A DNA stretch of 64,000 bases, taken from the NCBI RefSeq assembly GCF_000876655.1, contig NZ_JYCN01000028.1, positions 1-64,000 on the forward strand. Reading direction: 5' to 3'. Source of the stretch: Arthrobacter sp. SPG23. Its GTDB lineage: Bacteria; Actinomycetota; Actinomycetes; Actinomycetales; Micrococcaceae. Positions within the stretch are counted from its first letter, which is position 1. Each line of letters begins with the position of its first letter. The position numbers were made by a program, and so were the translations under genes. Under the pieces are notes generated by a model. It was given only the letters and a program-made list of their open reading frames with translations, made no database searches and had not been told where the DNA came from. Positions 60,191-64,000 of this stretch are shown one piece after another.

Positions 60191-60967
60191 ATGGTGAACC
60201 GAGCATCCTTGGATAAGCGTCCGGACGAAGTAGCCACGATGTTTGACGACGTCGCCCCCAAATACGACGTCGTGAACGATGTCCTGTCCATGGGACAGAC
60301 GCGCCGCTGGCGCCGGGTGGTCGTCGAAGCAATGGATGTGAAGGTGGGGCAGCGGGTGCTGGACCTGGCTGCCGGAACAGGCACCTCCAGCGAGCCCTAC
60401 GCGGACGCGGGGATCGACGTCATCGCCTGCGATTTCTCCCTGGGGATGCTCAAAGTGGGCAAGCGCCGCCGCCCGGATATCGACTTCATCGCCGGCGACG
60501 CCACCCGCCTGCCGTTCGCGGACAACAGCTTCGACGCCACCACCATCTCCTTCGGCCTGCGCAACGTCAATGAGCCGAAGAAGGCCCTGGCTGAAATGCT
60601 GCGCGTCACCAAGCCCGGTGGAAAACTCGTCATCGCCGAGTTCTCCCAGCCCGTGATCCCGCTCTGGCGCACCATGTACACCGAATACCTCATGCGCGCC
60701 CTGCCCGCCATTGCCGTGAAGGTCTCGTCGAACCCGGACGCCTACGTCTACCTCGCCGAGTCCATCCGCGCCTGGCCGGACCAGGACCACCTGGCCGGCT
60801 GGCTGCAGGAATCCGGCTGGGAAAAGGTCACCTACCGCAACCTCAGCGGCGGCATCGTGGCCGTCCACCGCGCACACAAGCCCCTGTCCGGCAGCGCCGC
60901 CGCCATCGCCAACCACACCGGCCCCGTGGCGAAGCTCCGCCGCAACATCACCCGGCCCGCGGGCTAG
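60191..60967 (+). CDS. menG: Demethylmenaquinone methyltransferase
   Basis: 258 aa, UbiE/MenG family. Signature VATMFDDVAPKYDVVNDVLS near the N-terminus, SAM motif I VLDLAAGTGTSSEP, motif II LPFADNSFDATTISFGLRNV and the late LSGGIVAVHRAHKP. It C-methylates demethylmenaquinone using S-adenosylmethionine, the last ring step. The ATG at 60191 and GTG at 60194 adjoin; no ribosome-binding site is visible. It starts a menG-menJ-prenyl synthase operon (gaps 10 and 9 bp). Confidence 0.95.
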   Translation: MVNRASLDKRPDEVATMFDDVAPKYDVVNDVLSMGQTRRWRRVVVEAMDVKVGQRVLDLAAGTGTSSEPYADAGIDVIACDFSLGMLKVGKRRRPDIDFIAGDATRLPFADNSFDATTISFGLRNVNEPKKALAEMLRVTKPGGKLVIAEFSQPVIPLWRTMYTEYLMRALPAIAVKVSSNPDAYVYLAESIRAWPDQDHLAGWLQESGWEKVTYRNLSGGIVAVHRAHKPLSGSAAAIANHTGPVAKLRRNITRPAG

Positions 60968-60977
60968 CCACGCTGCC

Positions 60978-62312
60978 GTGAACGTACTGATCGTCGGCGC
61001 CGGCCCCGCAGGGTCCACTGCCGCCTACTACCTCGCCAAGGCCGGCATCCCCGTCACGGTGCTGGAAAAAACCAGGTTCCCGCGCGAAAAGGTCTGCGGC
61101 GACGGCCTCACGCCGCGCGCCGTCCGCGAGATCCAGAAGCTCGGCCTCCCGCACACCGAAGAAGGCGGCTGGCGGCGCAACAAGGGCCTCCGGCTGATCG
61201 CCGGCGGCCGCACCATCGAACTGCCCTGGCCGGAAGTCTCCGATTTCCCCACGTACGGCCTGATCCGCACGCGCTTGGGCTTCGACGAAGAGCTGGCCCG
61301 TCACGCCGAGGCCGCCGGTGCCACCATCCTGGAAGGGCACAGCGTCACTGAAGCCCTGCGCGCGGCGGACGGACGCGTCGTCGGTGCCCGCGCCGCACTG
61401 CTGGACGAGTCCGGACGCAAGACAGGGGAGACGCGCGACTTCCCTGCCGACGTCGTCCTCGCCGCGGACGGCAACTCCTCCCGTACCGCCGTGTCCGTCG
61501 GCATCCAGAAGCGCGACGACCGTCCGCTCGGCGTCGCCGTTCGCACGTACTTCACCAGTCCCCGCCACGACGACGACTGGATGGAGGGCTGGCTGGAACT
61601 TCCCGGCCGCAACGGCGAACTGCTCCCCGGCTACGGCTGGGTGTTCGGCGTGGGCGACGGCACCTCCAACGTGGGCCTGGGCATCCTGAACTCCTCCAAG
61701 GAATTCGGCAAGCTCGACTACAAGCAGGTCCTGCGTGAATGGACCGCCGGCATGCCCCCCGAGTGGGGCTTCACGCCCGAGAACCAGGTGGGCGAGATCC
61801 GCGGCGCAGCACTGCCCATGGGCTTCAACCGCACCCCGCATTACTACCCCGGGCTGCTGCTCCTGGGCGATGCCGGCGGCATGGTGTCCCCGTTCAACGG
61901 CGAGGGCATCTCCTACGCCATGGAATCCGCCCGCTTTGCGGCCGAATACATCATCGACGCCAGCACCTGGCAGAGCCGCTACGCCAAGTGGACGCACGAC
62001 GACGCCGACCTCCACTTCAAGGGGTACGCGGACTATGTGCGCGGCCAGTGGGGGAGCCACTTCACCCTGGGCCGCGCGTTCGCCTCGGTGATCGGCAAGC
62101 CGTCGGTGATGAAGCTCGCGCTCCGCACCGGCATGCCGCTGCCCGCACTCATGAAGTTCGTAGTCCGGCTGATGGCCAACGTCACGGATGAATCAGCCAA
62201 GGGATTCGAGGACAGGGTGATCAGGCTCCTGGAGGCCCTGGTGCCTGCCACCTCCAACACCTCCCTGTCCCCGTCCAGCTACACATCCGCGGTTTCCGCA
62301 ACAAAAAGTTAG
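60978..62312 (+). CDS. menJ: Geranylgeranyl reductase family protein, likely menaquinone reductase MenJ
   Basis: 444 aa, GTG start. Rossmann FAD site NVLIVGAGPAGSTAAYYLAK, the group motif EKVCGDGLTPRAVREIQKLG, DVVLAADGNSSRTAVSVGIQ and FAD-2 GLLLLGDAGGMVSPFNGEGI. Location between menG and the polyprenyl synthase gene points to partial hydrogenation of the menaquinone tail (MK-n(H2)), as for MenJ of mycobacteria, though reduction of other prenyl lipids is possible. Confidence 0.9.
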   Translation: MNVLIVGAGPAGSTAAYYLAKAGIPVTVLEKTRFPREKVCGDGLTPRAVREIQKLGLPHTEEGGWRRNKGLRLIAGGRTIELPWPEVSDFPTYGLIRTRLGFDEELARHAEAAGATILEGHSVTEALRAADGRVVGARAALLDESGRKTGETRDFPADVVLAADGNSSRTAVSVGIQKRDDRPLGVAVRTYFTSPRHDDDWMEGWLELPGRNGELLPGYGWVFGVGDGTSNVGLGILNSSKEFGKLDYKQVLREWTAGMPPEWGFTPENQVGEIRGAALPMGFNRTPHYYPGLLLLGDAGGMVSPFNGEGISYAMESARFAAEYIIDASTWQSRYAKWTHDDADLHFKGYADYVRGQWGSHFTLGRAFASVIGKPSVMKLALRTGMPLPALMKFVVRLMANVTDESAKGFEDRVIRLLEALVPATSNTSLSPSSYTSAVSATKS

Positions 62313-62321
62313 GGTTAACCC

Positions 62322-63425
62322 GTGACGAACTCTGCCAAGCACAGCTGGACCCACGCCGGACACGGCCTGCCGGACGCCAGGGAACCTGACCTGAACACCA
62401 CCGCCATCGCCACAGGCCTCCAGCTGCCGGCCGGTTTCGCCGCCATCGCGGACGACCCCGAGCTGGGCCCCGCCATCACCACCAACCTTGCCCGCGTGGA
62501 AAAGAAGCTCCGCGAGGCCATTGCCAACTCTGATCCGCTGGCCGATGCAACGTCGCGTCACCTGGTGGAAGCCGGCGGTAAGCGGATCCGCCCGCTGCTG
62601 GCCCTGCTCTGCGCCCACCTCGGTGACGCCTCGCGTCCGGCCGTGGTGCAGGCCGCCGTGGTGGTCGAGCTGACCCACCTGGCCACGCTGTACCACGACG
62701 ACGTGATGGACTCCGCCCCGTTCCGCCGCGGCGCACCCACGGCCCACGAGGTCTGGGGCAACTCCGTGGCCGTCCTCACCGGCGACCTGATCTTCGCCCG
62801 CGCGTCCATCCTGGTGTCCGAGCTGGGCTCCCGCGCACTGGGAATCCAGGCCCGCACCTTCGAGCGGCTGTGCCTGGGCCAGCTGCACGAGACCGTGGGA
62901 CCGCGTCCCGATGAGGACCCCGTGGAGCACTACCTGTCCGTCATCGCGGACAAGACCGGTTCACTGGTGGCCGCCTCGGGCCAGCTCGGTGCCATCTTCT
63001 CCGGTGCCGACGAAGCCTACGAGCCGCTCCTGGTGGAGTACGGCGAGAAGATCGGCGTGGCTTTCCAGCTGGCCGACGACGTCATCGACGTCACCGGCAT
63101 CAAGGTCAAATCCGGCAAGTCCCCGGGCACTGACCTGCGCGAGGGCGTGCCCACCCTGCCGGTGCTGCTCCTGCGCAACGCCGCCGCCGAAGGTGACCAG
63201 TCCGCCGTCGAACTCCTGAAGCTGATTGACGGCGACCTCTCCTCGGACGAGGCCCTCGCCGCCGCCGTGGCCGGCCTGCGCGACCACCGGGTCACCGCGG
63301 AGTCGTGGGTCGTGGCGCGTGCCTGGGCCGATGAAGCCATCGCCGCGCTGGCGCCGCTGCCCGAAGGAGTGGTCAAGTCCTCGCTCACCAGTTTTGCGTT
63401 GGCCGTGGTGGACCGCGCGAGCTAA
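62322..63425 (+). CDS. Long-chain polyprenyl diphosphate synthase for the menaquinone tail
   Basis: 367 aa, GTG start with AGGG ahead. First aspartate-rich motif DDVMD at residues 126-130, second DDVID at 252-256, basic motif GGKRIRPLLALLCAHL, and ADKTGSLVAASGQLGA. These define the heptaprenyl/octaprenyl (HepT/IspB/GrcC) type, which adds isopentenyl units to make the side chain. An extra 45-residue N-terminus is atypical. Third gene of the menG operon, followed by a strong hairpin. Confidence 0.94.
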   Translation: MTNSAKHSWTHAGHGLPDAREPDLNTTAIATGLQLPAGFAAIADDPELGPAITTNLARVEKKLREAIANSDPLADATSRHLVEAGGKRIRPLLALLCAHLGDASRPAVVQAAVVVELTHLATLYHDDVMDSAPFRRGAPTAHEVWGNSVAVLTGDLIFARASILVSELGSRALGIQARTFERLCLGQLHETVGPRPDEDPVEHYLSVIADKTGSLVAASGQLGAIFSGADEAYEPLLVEYGEKIGVAFQLADDVIDVTGIKVKSGKSPGTDLREGVPTLPVLLLRNAAAEGDQSAVELLKLIDGDLSSDEALAAAVAGLRDHRVTAESWVVARAWADEAIAALAPLPEGVVKSSLTSFALAVVDRAS

Positions 63426-63457
63426 TTTGCCCTGCCGCGTGCCTCCGGCTTAAACGG

Positions 63458-63515
63458 AACGGCCCCGGTTCTTTGCAGCAATACGAGTCATACGCTGCAT
63501 CGAACCGGGGCCGTT
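63458..63515 (+). terminator. Terminator of the menG operon
   Basis: Perfect 14-bp arms AACGGCCCCGGTTC (63458-63471) and complement (63502-63515), with an inner TGCAGC/GCTGCA stem; a TTTCT follows. Located 33 bp after the stop at 63425. Confidence 0.8.
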
Positions 63516-63568
63516 TCTCCGTTCGCATCAGATCCACCGGAGGCATTTAGTGGATCCGTGAAAGAGTC

Positions 63569-63586
63569 TATGACAGCTTTGTCATA
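63569..63586. promoter_or_regulatory. Small palindrome of unknown role
   Basis: TATGACA-GCTT-TGTCATA, perfect 7-bp arms, in an otherwise featureless AT-richer stretch of the 389-bp gap after the menG operon (63426-63814). It may be an operator. Confidence 0.35.
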
Positions 63587-63754
63587 AACGCGAACCGGAG
63601 TGTTAATCGGCGTGTCACAGTTTTCGGACGCTTCAGCGTTGGCTCGCCTCGCCGTCGTGACCATCTTTTGTCGGCCAACCTCGACAACACGCCGTAGCCT
63701 CGGCGCGTCGTCTGCCCCCTCAGCACGAAAAGAGGTCACGACGGCAGCTGAAGC

Positions 63755-63766
63755 TTGTCCACATAG
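63755..63766 (+). promoter_or_regulatory. TTGTCCACATAG element (DnaA-box consensus), copy 2
   Basis: Identical 12-mer to that at 54756, again beginning exactly 60 nt before the ATG (63815) of an AbiEi-like gene. The following bases keep a similar CAT-TT(C/T)CGGC pattern. Confidence 0.6.
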
Positions 63767-63814
63767 GCCTAGCGCGCCATGTTCCGGCCCGGGAGCCCAA
63801 TCCACCATGGCTCC

Positions 63815-64000
63815 ATGGATCTGCTCACCTACCTACGTCATCGAGGCGGCGCCGCCAGGCGAAGCCAACTGCTCGCCGCCGGATTCAAGCGACCCGAGCT
63901 TGAGGCTGCCGTGGCAGCCGGCCGGCTGATGCGTCCGTTGCGGGGCATCTACACAACAACAACCGCGGACGACGGCGTTGTGGCCGCTTTTCGTTCAAAC
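63815..64000 (+). CDS. AbiEi/DUF559-like protein, 3'-partial
   Basis: 62 codons up to the window edge: MDLLTYLRHRGGAARRSQLL, then ELEAAVAAGRLMRPLRGIYT. The winged-helix pattern SQLLAAGF-x-RPELEAAVAAGRL and the turn RPLRGIYT match the N-terminal domain of the gene at 54816 (GALVRIRQGVYV). No ribosome-binding site is visible; the start is supported by the conserved element at -60. The rest lies outside the window. Confidence 0.7.
   Translation, partial: MDLLTYLRHRGGAARRSQLLAAGFKRPELEAAVAAGRLMRPLRGIYTTTTADDGVVAAFRSN

Noticed and set aside
1..64000. CRISPR array, prophage or intact insertion sequence
   Set aside because: No regularly spaced direct repeats with unique spacers, no integrase, capsid or transposase gene was seen.

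Overview
The window is high-GC DNA with strong codon-position bias. It looks like the chromosome of an actinobacterium of the Micrococcaceae, most likely Arthrobacter or Pseudarthrobacter. The clues are menaquinone (not ubiquinone) genes, two GAF-ANTAR regulators, SLH-anchored exoproteins, LacI-controlled sugar ABC operons without their own ATPase, many GTG/TTG starts, and the actinobacterial DnaA-box sequence TTGTCCACA. No tRNA, rRNA, CRISPR array, prophage or complete insertion sequence was found.

Layout. 1-6.6 kb: two neighbouring cell-surface proteins with shared repeat modules and C-terminal SLH triplets. The first enters from the left edge, carries very recent tandem duplications and ends in a one-base frameshift; the second is a subtilisin-type protease. 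6.7-15 kb: small and hypothetical genes, including two translationally coupled mini membrane proteins, a LuxR regulator, a camelysin-like secreted pair and a MarR regulator. 15-34 kb: TetR, GAF-ANTAR and SARP-type regulators, redox enzymes (FMN reductase, YceI, FAD monooxygenase, AhpD-like), a ParA/MinD-like ATPase, MFS transporter, metallopeptidase, aminotransferase, PAP2 phosphatase, and a usp-crcB-crcB operon. 34.5-39.7 kb: menC, a PhoX-type phosphatase and an arginyl-tRNA synthetase. 39.7-52.7 kb: two adjacent carbohydrate systems, one ending in a GH3 glycosidase and one in a GH32 fructan/sucrose hydrolase. Each has its own LacI regulator and recognisable palindromic operators. 52.9-63.4 kb: menD, an AbiEi/DUF559-like gene, a polar amino-acid ABC operon, menF, and menG-menJ-polyprenyl diphosphate synthase. 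The right edge holds the start of a second AbiEi-like gene.

How the genes work together. MenF, MenD and MenC make o-succinylbenzoate; the prenyl synthase supplies the tail, MenG methylates the ring and MenJ reduces the tail. The two sugar loci import oligosaccharides, hydrolyse them and are probably shut off by their LacI repressors; both must borrow an ATPase encoded elsewhere.

The most interesting non-gene signals are these. (a) Both AbiEi-like genes have a perfect 12-bp TTGTCCACATAG exactly 60 nt before the start codon. (b) A dyad RRGTRG-N4-TACTC lies in five intergenic regions. (c) A REP-like palindrome family with core GACGCTCTCTCAC is scattered through the window. (d) A second palindrome type flanks the first AbiEi gene. 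(e) A SARP regulator is fused to a receiver domain that lacks the phosphorylation residues.
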